Shown here: one piece after another, positions 25,602 through 34,664 of the stretch | How the letters are laid out: every line of letters begins with the position of its first letter | Position numbering within the stretch: the first letter of the stretch is position 1 | NCBI GenBank assembly: GCA_903832735.1 | Contig: CAILCO010000093.1 | Span: 1 to 64,000, forward strand | Direction of reading: 5' to 3' | Source of the DNA: an uncultured Sterolibacterium sp. | GTDB taxonomy: Bacteria > Pseudomonadota > Gammaproteobacteria > Burkholderiales > Rhodocyclaceae | DNA length: 64,000 nt | Position numbers and translations under genes: made by a program | Notes under the pieces: generated by a model | The model's input: only the letters and a program-made list of their open reading frames with translations | Told to the model about the DNA's origin: nothing | Databases searched by the model: none

Positions 25602-26582
25602 TCAGCCCTGTACGAGTGATTCTATTTTCTTTCGGATTCTAATAGCCATGAGCTGGTTCGCAGTCGAAAGCCGGTTCATTCTTGTATAGAACTTTGGGTG
25701 TCCAAAGATCTTCTTGTGATATGCCTGGTAGTTCCTTTGTACATCCAAAATAAGATCCGGCAAATTTTCCAATGTTTCCCAAAGTATGAATTCGCTATAC
25801 ATACAACATTCTTTGAGTGGGCTGTCCTCGCTGATCACGATCACGCCACATCTGAGCGCTGGAAGTATTCTTAACTCCTCAAGAGTGTCATGAAAATCCG
25901 TTTGCCGAATATTGATGAGAATTTTTGTTTTCAGGTAAACCGAATCAAGATGGTCGAATATGTTATTCAGATTTTCAAATCGTACATTCCTGGCGGTCAA
26001 AGTTAGGGTAAATTTCTTCCTTCTGGGTTCTTCGGGGTTTTGAAAGAGCGTAATAGTGTCATATTGACGTTGGTCATTCTGGGAATATGACTTAAGGTGA
26101 TACAAGGTTGGAGCAACCAAGAAACTCTTGTTTAAGTATTCTTTATAGATGCCACTCAGCCGGATATTGACGAGATTGATTCGGCTATATTCAATGACGA
26201 TATCCTGACCATTAAGCATATGGTAGTTAGCTATCCTGCACAAATATTGGCTATCCGGGTCACCTCGGATGCCTATCTTACCTACGGGAGCATGTTCACC
26301 GCCCCTGCCGCCGGGCTTTACAAGGGTATGCTCAATCTGAAAATCGATGGAAATAATTGGAATATTCTGGCGAATCAACTTCAGCTTGCGAAGGCCGAAG
26401 TTAATTATGCATTTAGCGTTTGACCCTTGCAGGGCATTGATCAAAAGTCTGCTGATATAAAGATAGTACTCTCTGATCCCGGGGTCGAAGTTGGGATCGT
26501 AAATGAATATCGCATTATTGATCTTGAGGCTCTTATAGTTTCTTAATCTAATCCAGTTGATTAGACAATGGAAGATGTTCAT
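25602..26582 (-). CDS. Hypothetical protein, possible glycosyltransferase
   Basis: A 326-residue soluble protein, AT-rich and isoleucine/asparagine-rich compared with its neighbours, which points to horizontal origin. I do not recognise a family with certainty. The C-terminal part (ILPALRCGVIVISEDSPLKE, then a SEFILWETLENLPDLI segment) resembles the nucleotide-sugar-binding half of GT-B glycosyltransferases, and the glycan locus fits. The frame is open to a GTG at 26684. The ATG at 26582 with AGG about 9 nt before it is preferred. Confidence 0.55.
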   Translation of the reverse strand: MNIFHCLINWIRLRNYKSLKINNAIFIYDPNFDPGIREYYLYISRLLINALQGSNAKCIINFGLRKLKLIRQNIPIISIDFQIEHTLVKPGGRGGEHAPVGKIGIRGDPDSQYLCRIANYHMLNGQDIVIEYSRINLVNIRLSGIYKEYLNKSFLVAPTLYHLKSYSQNDQRQYDTITLFQNPEEPRRKKFTLTLTARNVRFENLNNIFDHLDSVYLKTKILINIRQTDFHDTLEELRILPALRCGVIVISEDSPLKECCMYSEFILWETLENLPDLILDVQRNYQAYHKKIFGHPKFYTRMNRLSTANQLMAIRIRKKIESLVQG

Positions 26583-26677
26583 ATGAGACCTAATTTTATT
26601 AAGGTGGCTGACGAGGCAACACCCGCCGTTCATTTCGGAAATGTTTTTGATGCGTTTAATTGCGACAACATGCCAAT

Positions 26678-26848
26678 CTACCACGGTAGCGCCAAGATAT
26701 TCGAGGCGATCCCAAGGGCGCGGTTCTCTTGCTTGGCCACGCTGAACTCGTCAGAGATTAGCAAGCCCAATGCATTCTGTGAAACAGATAGCTGTAAGGC
26801 GGTTTCTGACGACTGCGCTGCATTTCGGGATCCTTTACGAGCGTTTTC
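26678..26848 (-). pseudogene. Possible decayed IS21-type istB fragment
   Basis: Between the hypothetical gene and the GT9 gene, a minus-strand frame without a start codon reads ...NALGLLISDEFSVAKQENRAL... and then stops at TAG. The spacing of LGLLI-D-E and K-ENRAL resembles the N-terminal region of IstB helper ATPases. No ATPase motifs or terminal repeats remain. This is a weak, by-eye similarity. Nothing else is supported in the 335-bp gap 26583-26917. Confidence 0.3.
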
Positions 26849-26917
26849 TTATTACAGCGCTCCTGGCAACTTTCCGGCCAATCGGCCTTTTTCAATTGTC
26901 GCCGAACGCACCTTGCC

Positions 26918-27979
26918 ATGATCAAATTTCATAACATTCTGCTGATCCAGTTGGGCGATATTGGCGACGTCGTCCTGACCACTCCGACGATCAGGGCTGT
27001 CAGGGAAACCTATTCCTCGGCCCGTGTATCAATCCTGGTGCGAAAGCCTTTCGGGGATCTCCTGACCGCCGATCCAAATCTTTATGAAGTCATCGAAACC
27101 GGAAGGAGCTACGGATCTCTGGCTGCCACTCTACGAGAGAACTTTCTCCTAGCCCGTCGCCTTCGGACTGCCCGGTATGATCTCGTGATTGCGCTGCGCA
27201 CCGGGGATCGAAGCGCAATCCTTTCCTTCCTGACCGGAGCGAAGGTGCGGATTGGCCGGCAAGAAGAACATAAGCCTTTTTGGTACAAGCACCTATTTAC
27301 CCGACTTCTCCCCGATCCTCCTTATGCCCCGCCACCTGTGCATCCAGGGGCGGAGCAATCGCTACGCATCGTACGCGCCATCGGCATCGTCACTGCAGAC
27401 TCTGTGCCGAGGCTGTACGTTGCACTGCCCGACAGAATCCGTTCGCTGGCACTGCTACAGGAATGCGGCCTGACTCCCGGCAATCGCTGGGTAACCATCA
27501 ATCCCTGCTCGCGGTGGAAGTACAAGGAGTGGGAATATCGAAAGTGGGCGAGGATCATCGATCTGCTCTGGCAAAATCACGGGCTGAAGGCGGTTCTGAT
27601 CGGCTCATCAGATGAAGTCGGCGCTTGTCGGGAGATCGTCTCGGGCCGCAGCGATCGCGCTTTCAATCTGGCGGGAAGAACAACGCTCGGCGAAATTTCC
27701 GCACTTATTGCCATGAGCACGCTCCACTTGGGTGTAGACAGCGCCGCACCGCATATCGCTGCAGCTGTCGGAGTGCCGACATTGACCATTTTCGGCCCAG
27801 GCAACTGGCAAAGCTGGACCGTCGCAGATGAACTGCATCGGGTCGTCACGGCAGAAATTCCATGCGTTCCTTGTAACATGAAAGGTTGCAATGATTCAGA
27901 GAAGAGTTACTGCCTTGACGAACTGGGTGTCGATAGAGTGTATGCAGTAGCCGCTGCGCTTTTACTTTTCATGATATAA
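26918..27979 (+). CDS. Glycosyltransferase family 9 (heptosyltransferase-like)
   Basis: A 353-residue GT-B enzyme of family GT9, which adds heptose or related sugars to the LPS inner core from ADP-activated donors. The N-terminal ILLIQLGDIGDVVLTTPTIRAV and the C-terminal donor-site GVDSAAPHIAAAVGVPTLTIFGP are the family marks. A late cysteine group (CVPCNMKGC) is common in the family. Subtype (WaaC, WaaF or RfaQ) cannot be fixed by eye. It stands alone on the plus strand between minus-strand genes. Confidence 0.88.
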   Translation: MIKFHNILLIQLGDIGDVVLTTPTIRAVRETYSSARVSILVRKPFGDLLTADPNLYEVIETGRSYGSLAATLRENFLLARRLRTARYDLVIALRTGDRSAILSFLTGAKVRIGRQEEHKPFWYKHLFTRLLPDPPYAPPPVHPGAEQSLRIVRAIGIVTADSVPRLYVALPDRIRSLALLQECGLTPGNRWVTINPCSRWKYKEWEYRKWARIIDLLWQNHGLKAVLIGSSDEVGACREIVSGRSDRAFNLAGRTTLGEISALIAMSTLHLGVDSAAPHIAAAVGVPTLTIFGPGNWQSWTVADELHRVVTAEIPCVPCNMKGCNDSEKSYCLDELGVDRVYAVAAALLLFMI

Positions 27980-28073
27980 AGAAATCAATCACGATTTGCT
28001 GCTTCATGCGCGGCCTTTCGGGCGCCATTCGTCCCCTCCCCAGACGTGGCCATTGAACTCACCGAGATAAACA

Positions 28074-28805
28074 ATGAAAAAAGATAAGTTGAGGTTTTTT
28101 AAGCGGCTCAAGCGTTTTAATTATGGCTACTTTCGCATAAAGATCTACGACCTGAAATTGCTGAAACTCTTTGAATCACGTCGCGACGTATCAAAATTGA
28201 GTTTGAAACTAGAAGTAAGTCCCGAGCTGATTGAACAGAGAATGCAGGAATTTGGGCGGTCGCTTGCCCCCTACTATAAAGATTATGTATCAACCACATC
28301 GAGCGACGTAATGGCTATGTCATTTGAATTGGCCACCTTTACACTGGCTCTTTGTGAAATAGCCAAGCCCAAAAAAATCCTCGATTTAGGGTCCGGTTTT
28401 AGCTCGTTTTGTTTTCGTTACTGGATAAAGAACCATTCTCCGAACAGCGAGGTATTGACTGTCGACGATGCGCCGGTGTGGCTGGACAAAACTCGTGAAT
28501 TTTTGCGTCACAATGATCTACCAGGAAATGGATTAATTACCTGGGACGAATTGACAGTGGGTGGTTACGGAATGTTTGACCTTGTTTTTTATGATTTCGG
28601 GTCTTTTCCAGTTCGCAAAAGTTCGCTGAACAGGGTGTTGGATTTTGCTTCACTTCCCTCGATTACGATCCTCGACGACATGCACTCGGGTGATTACGGT
28701 TTGCATGTTAAGAAGACGCTCAGGGAACGAACCATGGAATGCTTCAGCCTTCTGCGATATACAACAGATAAGTTCCGACGTTACGCGTATCTGGCGATCA
28801 GGTGA
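28074..28805 (+). CDS. Methyltransferase-like protein
   Basis: A 243-residue AT-rich protein with a basic N-terminus (MKKDKLRFFKRLKRFNYG) and a class I methyltransferase-like centre: KKILDLGSGFSSF (motif I, about 100-112), VLTVDDAP (acidic end of strand 2), and DLVFYDFGSF (strand 4). The substrate is unknown; a sugar or lipid in the surrounding glycan pathway is plausible. Its composition differs from that of the core genes and suggests acquisition by transfer. Confidence 0.65.
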   Translation: MKKDKLRFFKRLKRFNYGYFRIKIYDLKLLKLFESRRDVSKLSLKLEVSPELIEQRMQEFGRSLAPYYKDYVSTTSSDVMAMSFELATFTLALCEIAKPKKILDLGSGFSSFCFRYWIKNHSPNSEVLTVDDAPVWLDKTREFLRHNDLPGNGLITWDELTVGGYGMFDLVFYDFGSFPVRKSSLNRVLDFASLPSITILDDMHSGDYGLHVKKTLRERTMECFSLLRYTTDKFRRYAYLAIR

Positions 28806-28812
28806 CGGCAAC

Positions 28813-29652
28813 TTACAGTTCTTCCCGACGAAGCCGGTAAAACTGTTCATTCGGATATTGTCTCTCGCCGGGATCTTTCATGACGGCCGCCGTTTCGAAC
28901 ATCCCCTGTACACCTTCAGCCACCGGCGAATACTTTTCCTCGTGGATGAACCTTTTATTGAAGAGGCTATACTTTGTGCCAGAGTGGGTCTGGACATTGA
29001 CCGGCTTGTAGCTTCGGACGGTTTCTTCCGCGAAGTTCTGGAAGCCCCTGATCTTGAAACTCGGCATTGCTTGGCCGAATTGTTTGATGTATCGCCAGGT
29101 CATATCGCCGTCTTCTTCCCCTATCCCCAGAAGACGTTCATCGAAATAGCCCAAGGTATCCAATTCCTCGCGGCTTATCAAATAATGCGACCAGGAACGA
29201 TTGATGAGGAAAGATTTTCCCTCGTTCCGATTGATCAAATCCGTTACAAGTTTCATGAAATCCAGACTCTCGATCATGATATCGTCATTCAGCATCAGAA
29301 TATGATCATGACTGGCATGGATGACAATGCTGTTCCATAATTTTGAAAGCCCTCTGAATTGGGGGAAAACTATGGGATACACATTATCGAAATCGGCAAT
29401 GCACCTAAGGATCTTTCTGCGGTAGTCCTGGCTGAACGGATGATCATGCTCACCATTAATGGCGACCACAATCTCGCAATCGGTACACTCCCGGATCCGC
29501 TTGAGTAAGGGCACGAAGTAACTGTCAAACCGTGCCTCGAAGGTCGTAATGCCAATGGAGACATGTTCTGGCTTTACGCTGGCCTCGCGTTTGCCGAGAA
29601 CGCGAGTTCCAATATTCAGAATTCCGTCAGCGATGCGCTTCAAGAGACTCAT
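28813..29652 (-). CDS. GT-A type glycosyltransferase
   Basis: A 279-residue protein with a GT-A fold. VSIGITTFEARF opens the Rossmann-like half, LMLNDDIM carries the metal-binding D-x-D type motif (about 118-125), and GIGEEDGDMTWR supplies the acidic catalytic-base region. The family is probably GT2-like, acting on a lipid-linked or LPS acceptor. It is convergent with the methyltransferase-like gene (7-bp gap) and ends the minus-strand glycosyltransferase series. Confidence 0.72.
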   Translation of the reverse strand: MSLLKRIADGILNIGTRVLGKREASVKPEHVSIGITTFEARFDSYFVPLLKRIRECTDCEIVVAINGEHDHPFSQDYRRKILRCIADFDNVYPIVFPQFRGLSKLWNSIVIHASHDHILMLNDDIMIESLDFMKLVTDLINRNEGKSFLINRSWSHYLISREELDTLGYFDERLLGIGEEDGDMTWRYIKQFGQAMPSFKIRGFQNFAEETVRSYKPVNVQTHSGTKYSLFNKRFIHEEKYSPVAEGVQGMFETAAVMKDPGERQYPNEQFYRLRREEL

Positions 29653-29679
29653 TATGTATATCGTCCTAGCAACCGGGTA

Positions 29680-30489
29680 TCACGGTGATTTATGAACGAG
29701 ACCGTTTTCGCAAACAACGGGTACTTTGACGCGTGAGTAATATTTCATATTCGCACCTTCCTTCCAGTGCGCTCCCACCATTTCACTCGGATGCCAAAGA
29801 TGCAGCACACGGGCTGTCCTGATCACGGAAGACCCTCGATATCCAGCCCGCACCATCCTCAAGGCAAAGTCCATATCCTCCCCACCCCAGCCGATGAAAT
29901 TTTCATCGTATCCGTTTATCGCTTCCACATCCTTCTTGAAGGCCGAAAAATGCCCCCCGAACGTGGCTTTCTTCGGCGAAGCAAGGCCAAACCTGCGTAG
30001 CAAGGAATAGCGGACGAACCGGCGGTGCTCCTTTTCAATGGAGGCTTCAGAAAGATCGGCGTAGATGGATTCCAGAAGCAGTTCCGATGCTCCTTGCGCA
30101 AGAATTCTGCGGCATTGTTCCTCGGTCGTATATTTGCAGCGTCCGGCTGCGAAATACCCTCGTTTGGCGACTTCGATATGACCGCGAATTGCGCCGGGAA
30201 GCAGCGCAAAATCGGCATCGAGAAATATTAGGTAGTCACCCGTAGCATGACGAATGCCGTTGTTCCTGGTGGCTGAGCGGCGTGGCCCCTGCCGAGGATG
30301 CCAGGCATGAAGGATAGGAAAATCGTAGTTCTTCACCAGGCTCTGCACGCTTCTCACGACATCTTCGCTCGACCCATCATCAGCCAGAACCACTTCGTGA
30401 AATTCGGCCGAAGATCCTCGCAAGGAGTCGAGGCAGACTGGGAGCAGATCCAAGCGATCATAAAAGCAAATGATGACACTTGCCTTCAT
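29680..30489 (-). CDS. Family 2 glycosyltransferase with galactosyltransferase-type C-terminus
   Basis: A 269-residue GT2 enzyme. The N-terminal SVIICFYDRLDLLPVCLDSL and VVLADDGSSED form the nucleotide site, YLIFLDADFAL is the D-x-D metal motif, and FIGWGGEDMDFALRM is the glyco_transf_7C acceptor/catalytic motif seen in beta-1,4-galactosyltransferase-like enzymes. It overlaps the GT10 gene by 4 nt, so both are co-translated. Confidence 0.85.
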   Translation of the reverse strand: MKASVIICFYDRLDLLPVCLDSLRGSSAEFHEVVLADDGSSEDVVRSVQSLVKNYDFPILHAWHPRQGPRRSATRNNGIRHATGDYLIFLDADFALLPGAIRGHIEVAKRGYFAAGRCKYTTEEQCRRILAQGASELLLESIYADLSEASIEKEHRRFVRYSLLRRFGLASPKKATFGGHFSAFKKDVEAINGYDENFIGWGGEDMDFALRMVRAGYRGSSVIRTARVLHLWHPSEMVGAHWKEGANMKYYSRVKVPVVCENGLVHKSP

Positions 30490-31451
30490 GCCTTCATCCT
30501 GAGATAGTGCTTTTGCACCTTGTACATCATCCGCCTCAATTTCGTCATAGTACTGCGTCGGTAAGCCGACACCGTCCGCTCACTTATTACTTGGGCCAGC
30601 ACCGGCTCAGGCTTGAGCAGCCTGGTCAGCAGCGGAAAGATCTGGTAGTCGTAAAGGACACGGCGCCTCGCTTCTTCAAGCGCAGGAAGTCGCCGGATCC
30701 AGTCATCTTCCTTTAATGAACGTTTGATTATCGCGATTGCCTCATCCGGCCTGTTGATATCAATCCGAATAAAGGAATCGGCAGGAAAGTATTGTTCGAG
30801 GTTGCCGCAACCGTGGTAGAAGGGGATCGTCCAGGTGAGAAAACAGTCGGCAATTTTCTCGGTCCAGTAATCCGGCCATGAGGTGTTTTCCGCCGCAATT
30901 GAGTAACGGTAAGCCGCCAGACCGTCCCACTTGTCTTCGATGAAACGGACAGCCCGACCATACAGGTCTATGCCCAGGTGCGTGTCAGCTTGTACCGTAC
31001 GAAGAAAGGAAAGCCGCTTCATGTGGCCAGGCAAATCGCGACAATTGCCTACAATCCAGGAAAGCGGACGAGTCTTTTCCGGAATCGCGCAGGTCGTCAA
31101 CTCATCGAAGCTACGGTTGACGTGCCAAGGAATGGCCGGCTGGGAGTTGATGTATTTCGGGTCAGACGACGGCAGGAAATTGGTGTAAACCCGATCAAAT
31201 GCCTCGTGACCTTCGGCCATCCAGTCAGTAAATCCCTTGGCATACGGTTCCTGCATCAGGGCCCAGACGCGGCCCTGCGGACAGCGAGCGTGCACTGCGT
31301 GCTTCATGCGGTTGTTCAGCATGACCAGCAGATCGCACTCCTCAACCTCATCGGTGGTGAATTGAATGCCGTCCCAGATGCCCTTGCTTCCCGGCGTCTG
31401 GCGCAACAAATCCGGCCAGTCCCAATCCTTGGCGATACGGACAAGGGTCAT
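30486..31451 (-). CDS. Glycosyltransferase family 10 (fucosyltransferase-like)
   Basis: A 321-residue protein with the GT10 C-terminal signature: YRYSIAAENTSWPDYWTEKI followed by FLTWTIPFYHGC and DSFIRID. This is the GDP-sugar-binding half of alpha-1,3/1,4-fucosyltransferases. Bacterial members decorate LPS or glycans with fucose or related sugars. The start at 31451 (MTLVRIAKDWDWP) fits the family. An upstream ATG at 31529 would overlap the neighbouring gene by 29 nt; neither has a strong ribosome-binding site. Confidence 0.78.
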   Translation of the reverse strand: MTLVRIAKDWDWPDLLRQTPGSKGIWDGIQFTTDEVEECDLLVMLNNRMKHAVHARCPQGRVWALMQEPYAKGFTDWMAEGHEAFDRVYTNFLPSSDPKYINSQPAIPWHVNRSFDELTTCAIPEKTRPLSWIVGNCRDLPGHMKRLSFLRTVQADTHLGIDLYGRAVRFIEDKWDGLAAYRYSIAAENTSWPDYWTEKIADCFLTWTIPFYHGCGNLEQYFPADSFIRIDINRPDEAIAIIKRSLKEDDWIRRLPALEEARRRVLYDYQIFPLLTRLLKPEPVLAQVISERTVSAYRRSTMTKLRRMMYKVQKHYLRMKA

Positions 31452-31500
31452 AGGGTGTGAACCGGGGACCCGGCCACCGCAGTCTGGGTGATTTTTGAAA

Positions 31501-32679
31501 TCAAACGGCCTCCCCCTTGCCAGTTTCATTCAATCCGTAGGCATTCATTCTTCGATATACCTGCTCAATCATACCCGCCAGTCGCTCCCAATCGTGCATC
31601 GCAGCGGTCCGTTCCGCTGCCGTTCCCATCGATGCCCGCCGCGGCACATCCGACAATTGGCCGATCCGGTCTGCAGCGGCATGCTCATCCCGAGGCTCGG
31701 GGAGAATGAAGCCGTTGAGACCTTCTTCCACGAGGTCCTTCGCTCCCACGTTGGGACTGAGGATCACCGGCAGTCCTGCGGCCATTGCTTCCAGCACCAC
31801 CATGCCGAAGGTATCGAACTGCGAGAGCATGATGAAGATGTCCGCTGCCCGATAGTAGCGCTCCAGCCCATCACCCCGCGTTCCGGCGAATGTCACGGCT
31901 TCGGCGATACCCAGGGATTGCGCCATTCTGCGGTAGCTGCCCTCGTCTCCCCGGCCCACCACGAGGAGCCGAATGTTCGCCCCGGGTCGTGCCGCTCTGG
32001 CCTTGGCCAGGGCCGCGATGATGGTGTCCAGGCCCTTGACTGCGAAATTCATCCCGACGAAGAGCAGGAGGATATCAGCTGCGCCGATCCCATGGCGCTC
32101 CCGTATTTCCGCGCGACATGCGGCGCGATCCGGCGCCGAGAACCTTGCCAGGTCAACGCCAGGCGCAAGCACCTGCCACAGCCCCGGCAGCGTTGGATAC
32201 TCGCGGCGGAAGGCTTCCATGGCGATGCTGGATACTGGGAAGAACCGGGACGCCCGCCCGTTCATCAGCGTCCTGCGCTCGACGGCAATTCTCGAACGGT
32301 CGAAAAGGCTGGGACTCTTTTTTCTCACTTCGCGAATCCAGCCAGCGTGGGGCACGGAGTGCACCGAAAATATATCACCGTTCAATATCCATTCATGGGC
32401 ATGCACCAGATCGAAGTTCCCGCGCCGCACCATCCGGCTGGCAAACCATGCGAACGACAATGGGCGCAGAAAGCGCGGGAAGCGGATGATCGGAACCTTG
32501 TGAAAGGTGATCCGCTCCGAACCGACAACCCAGCGGTTGGCAAAGACATGGATGTTGAAGTTTTCATTCCGGGCCAAGCGCTCGGTTATCTCGCTGGCAA
32601 AGCGCTCGCCGCCGCCGACCAGGCCGTACTTCGGCACGACAACAGCAATCGTCAGAGGGGTCCGGGGCGATGCGTCCAT
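31501..32679 (-). CDS. Family 4 glycosyltransferase
   Basis: A 392-residue GT-B retaining glycosyltransferase of family GT4. IAVVVPKYGLVGGGERFASEI is the N-terminal acceptor half. LLFVGMNFAVKGLDTIIAA and the E-x7-E motif in FGMVVLEAMAAGLPVI form the nucleotide-sugar half. Such enzymes build LPS core or O-antigen on the inner face of the membrane. It sits 20 nt after the upstream GT gene and 49 nt before the GT10 start. Confidence 0.88.
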   Translation of the reverse strand: MDASPRTPLTIAVVVPKYGLVGGGERFASEITERLARNENFNIHVFANRWVVGSERITFHKVPIIRFPRFLRPLSFAWFASRMVRRGNFDLVHAHEWILNGDIFSVHSVPHAGWIREVRKKSPSLFDRSRIAVERRTLMNGRASRFFPVSSIAMEAFRREYPTLPGLWQVLAPGVDLARFSAPDRAACRAEIRERHGIGAADILLLFVGMNFAVKGLDTIIAALAKARAARPGANIRLLVVGRGDEGSYRRMAQSLGIAEAVTFAGTRGDGLERYYRAADIFIMLSQFDTFGMVVLEAMAAGLPVILSPNVGAKDLVEEGLNGFILPEPRDEHAAADRIGQLSDVPRRASMGTAAERTAAMHDWERLAGMIEQVYRRMNAYGLNETGKGEAV

Positions 32680-32699
32680 TGATCGTCGAAATCCAGGCG

Positions 32700-33779
32700 C
32701 TAATTCGCCAACACCCTGAACAGGGTCCCGGCATCGTTTTCTTCTTGCAGAATCTTACCCGCATGAAGTGCATGTCTGTTGTAGTCCGCATACTCGGCCA
32801 TCACGCGCTCTACTGCGGACAACACCTGTGGCGCAGACAGGTCAGCGACAGATACCCCGGCCTCGAAGCGTTGCGCCATTCTGGCCATCCATGTACCTGC
32901 CGTCGCCACCGTAGGGCAACCTGCTGAAAATGCATCCAGCGTCACTCCGCTCACGCGATCAATGAAGTCGGACTGGTCATACAATTGCAGGCAGATTGCT
33001 CCGACAAAAATGTCTGCATAACCCCTGTTATCAAGTGTTTCCGGGCAAAGCCGAAGGTAGGGATAGGCTATGGCCTGCAAGCGCTGGATGTCCGCCTGGG
33101 TTGTCGCGTCGTATTTGCCGTAATGCTCTGGCGAGGTCTGCAGCAAGACCGGTATTTGCAGGCCGCATTCCTGTAAATGGGCCACCAGATCAACGACATG
33201 CGAGAACCCTTTGTCCCGTCGCGCCGCGCCCGCATAAAGCAAATGCCGGAACTGATTCGGCTCAGCCTGAAAATTCGCATCGCGTCTTGAGATCGGGTAG
33301 GGTACGACGCGGGCTCCCCGAAAACCGGCGTCATGGAATATCTTGACTACCGATGGGGTCGGACCAAGAATTACCAGATTGGGTTGCCTGTGCGCGATCG
33401 CCTTCAAACTGGACAGTTTTTTGTCATTGGCGTTGAACCAGTGAAAATAAAGATAGGCTTTTTTTTCCGGTATCGCTTCTCTCGATGCCCAATCAAGCAG
33501 GAGCAGATCCGTTCGGCCTGCCGTCGAGATGAATAGTTTCCCCGGCTCCGCCAACAATTTTCGATATAAAAAATAGCTTTGCAACCGGCGTATCCTGCGA
33601 AAAAAGTGCTTCCTTATTTGGATGTGCTTTTCCGCAAAAGCGAGTTCGACGCGACGGCTGACCCACAAACGGAGCATTCGCGATGCATCACCGGCCCTGC
33701 ACAATGCACTGATGAAGCTGTAGCAGTGCCCGGCTTCAGTGTCGAGCGTCGGCTCGACCACATTGATGATTTCCGCCAT
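32700..33779 (-). CDS. Putative GT-B glycosyltransferase
   Basis: A 359-residue soluble protein. The C-terminal half shows a GT4-like pattern: HLLYAGAARRDKGFSHVVDLVA, then LQLYDQSDFIDRVSGVTLDAFSAGCPTVAT, where the S-G-V-T-LDA-SAG-P segment replaces the usual E-x7-E loop. The N-terminal half has INVVEPTLDTEAGHCYSF. The sugar is unknown. It is separated by 4 nt from the upstream WaaE-like gene and by 20 nt from the GT4 gene, so it is part of one operon. Confidence 0.72.
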   Translation of the reverse strand: MAEIINVVEPTLDTEAGHCYSFISALCRAGDASRMLRLWVSRRVELAFAEKHIQIRKHFFRRIRRLQSYFLYRKLLAEPGKLFISTAGRTDLLLLDWASREAIPEKKAYLYFHWFNANDKKLSSLKAIAHRQPNLVILGPTPSVVKIFHDAGFRGARVVPYPISRRDANFQAEPNQFRHLLYAGAARRDKGFSHVVDLVAHLQECGLQIPVLLQTSPEHYGKYDATTQADIQRLQAIAYPYLRLCPETLDNRGYADIFVGAICLQLYDQSDFIDRVSGVTLDAFSAGCPTVATAGTWMARMAQRFEAGVSVADLSAPQVLSAVERVMAEYADYNRHALHAGKILQEENDAGTLFRVLAN

Positions 33780-33783
33780 GGGC

Positions 33784-34527
33784 CTATTTCTTGTCCGTCA
33801 TCAGCATCAGTTTCACGTAGCGATAATAAGCGCCTTCAGCCGTTGAGACTGCCAGCATGAAGCCTTCTCGCCCATCGAGGAAACCTGCCCGCAGGAGATA
33901 GCTTCGCAGGAATGCCCAGAGGCCATGAGCAACGGCCGTCCTCAGGGAAGCCGTGCGATTTTTCTTGCGCAGCATGAGCGCGCTGGCAGTCGAATAATGG
34001 TTGATCTTGTCCAGCAATTCTTCTGCATCACGGAAAGACTCATGCAATATCGACTGCCGCAGCCTGCCCTTATTGCCGCTGATGATCACCCGTTCATGCA
34101 CCAGATCATCGGAAAATTTTCCCGCCCCGCGCTTGAACAAACGCGTTACATAATCAGGGCGCCAGCCGGAGTGCCGGATGTAGCGCCCGAAGAAGCTCGA
34201 CAGGCGTGGCATCTCATAAGCTTCCTCGCGCTCCTCGCGCATGGCAGATTCAATCTCCATGCGCAATCCGTGCGGCACCCGCTCATCCGCATCCAAGGAC
34301 AACACCCACTTCTTGCTGGCGTAATTCAGCGCGCGATTCTTCTGCGCGCCAAAACCCGGCCAGTCGTGCTGATATACGTGGGAAGTGAATTCGCGACAAA
34401 TAGCAACCGTGTCGTCCGTACTGCCGGAGTCCACCACGATGATTTCATTCGCCCATGTCACCGAATCGAGGCAGGCGCGAATGTTAAGCCCCTCGTTCTT
34501 GGTGATGATGATGACGGATAGTTCGAT
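33784..34527 (-). CDS. Family 2 glycosyltransferase, WaaE/KdtX-like, non-standard start
   Basis: A GT2 enzyme of the WaaE/KdtX type, which adds a glucose or similar sugar to the LPS inner-core heptose. It shows IIVVDSGSTDDTV, WPGFGAQKNRALNYA, WVLSLDADERV (D-x-D) and RHSGWRPDYVTRLFKRG. The first standard start is a GTG at 34461, but that would delete the conserved first strand (LSVIIITKNEGLNIRACLDS), which is encoded in frame just upstream. Only ATC codons (34525-34533), preceded by AGAGG, occur where the start should be. Either ATC is used or the start codon has been lost. With the GTG start the product is 225 aa. Confidence 0.78.
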   Translation of the reverse strand: MELSVIIITKNEGLNIRACLDSVTWANEIIVVDSGSTDDTVAICREFTSHVYQHDWPGFGAQKNRALNYASKKWVLSLDADERVPHGLRMEIESAMREEREEAYEMPRLSSFFGRYIRHSGWRPDYVTRLFKRGAGKFSDDLVHERVIISGNKGRLRQSILHESFRDAEELLDKINHYSTASALMLRKKNRTASLRTAVAHGLWAFLRSYLLRAGFLDGREGFMLAVSTAEGAYYRYVKLMLMTDKK

Positions 34528-34664
34528 GATGATCCTCTGAAATTGACCATCGCTGGAACCGGATGGCTATCCGGTGACCGCGTTCTCAACCATCGTTAGA
34601 AGAGTGTTGAAAGCTTGGTATGGGCGATCAGGCGGCTGCGTAGTCTAGCATAGCGGAATTCCGC

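Noticed and set aside
26568-26921. 117-codon plus-strand ORF before the GT9 gene
   Set aside because: No ribosome-binding site, no domain, Cys/Ala/Ser-rich odd composition; the opposite strand gives a better, though decayed, protein-like signal.
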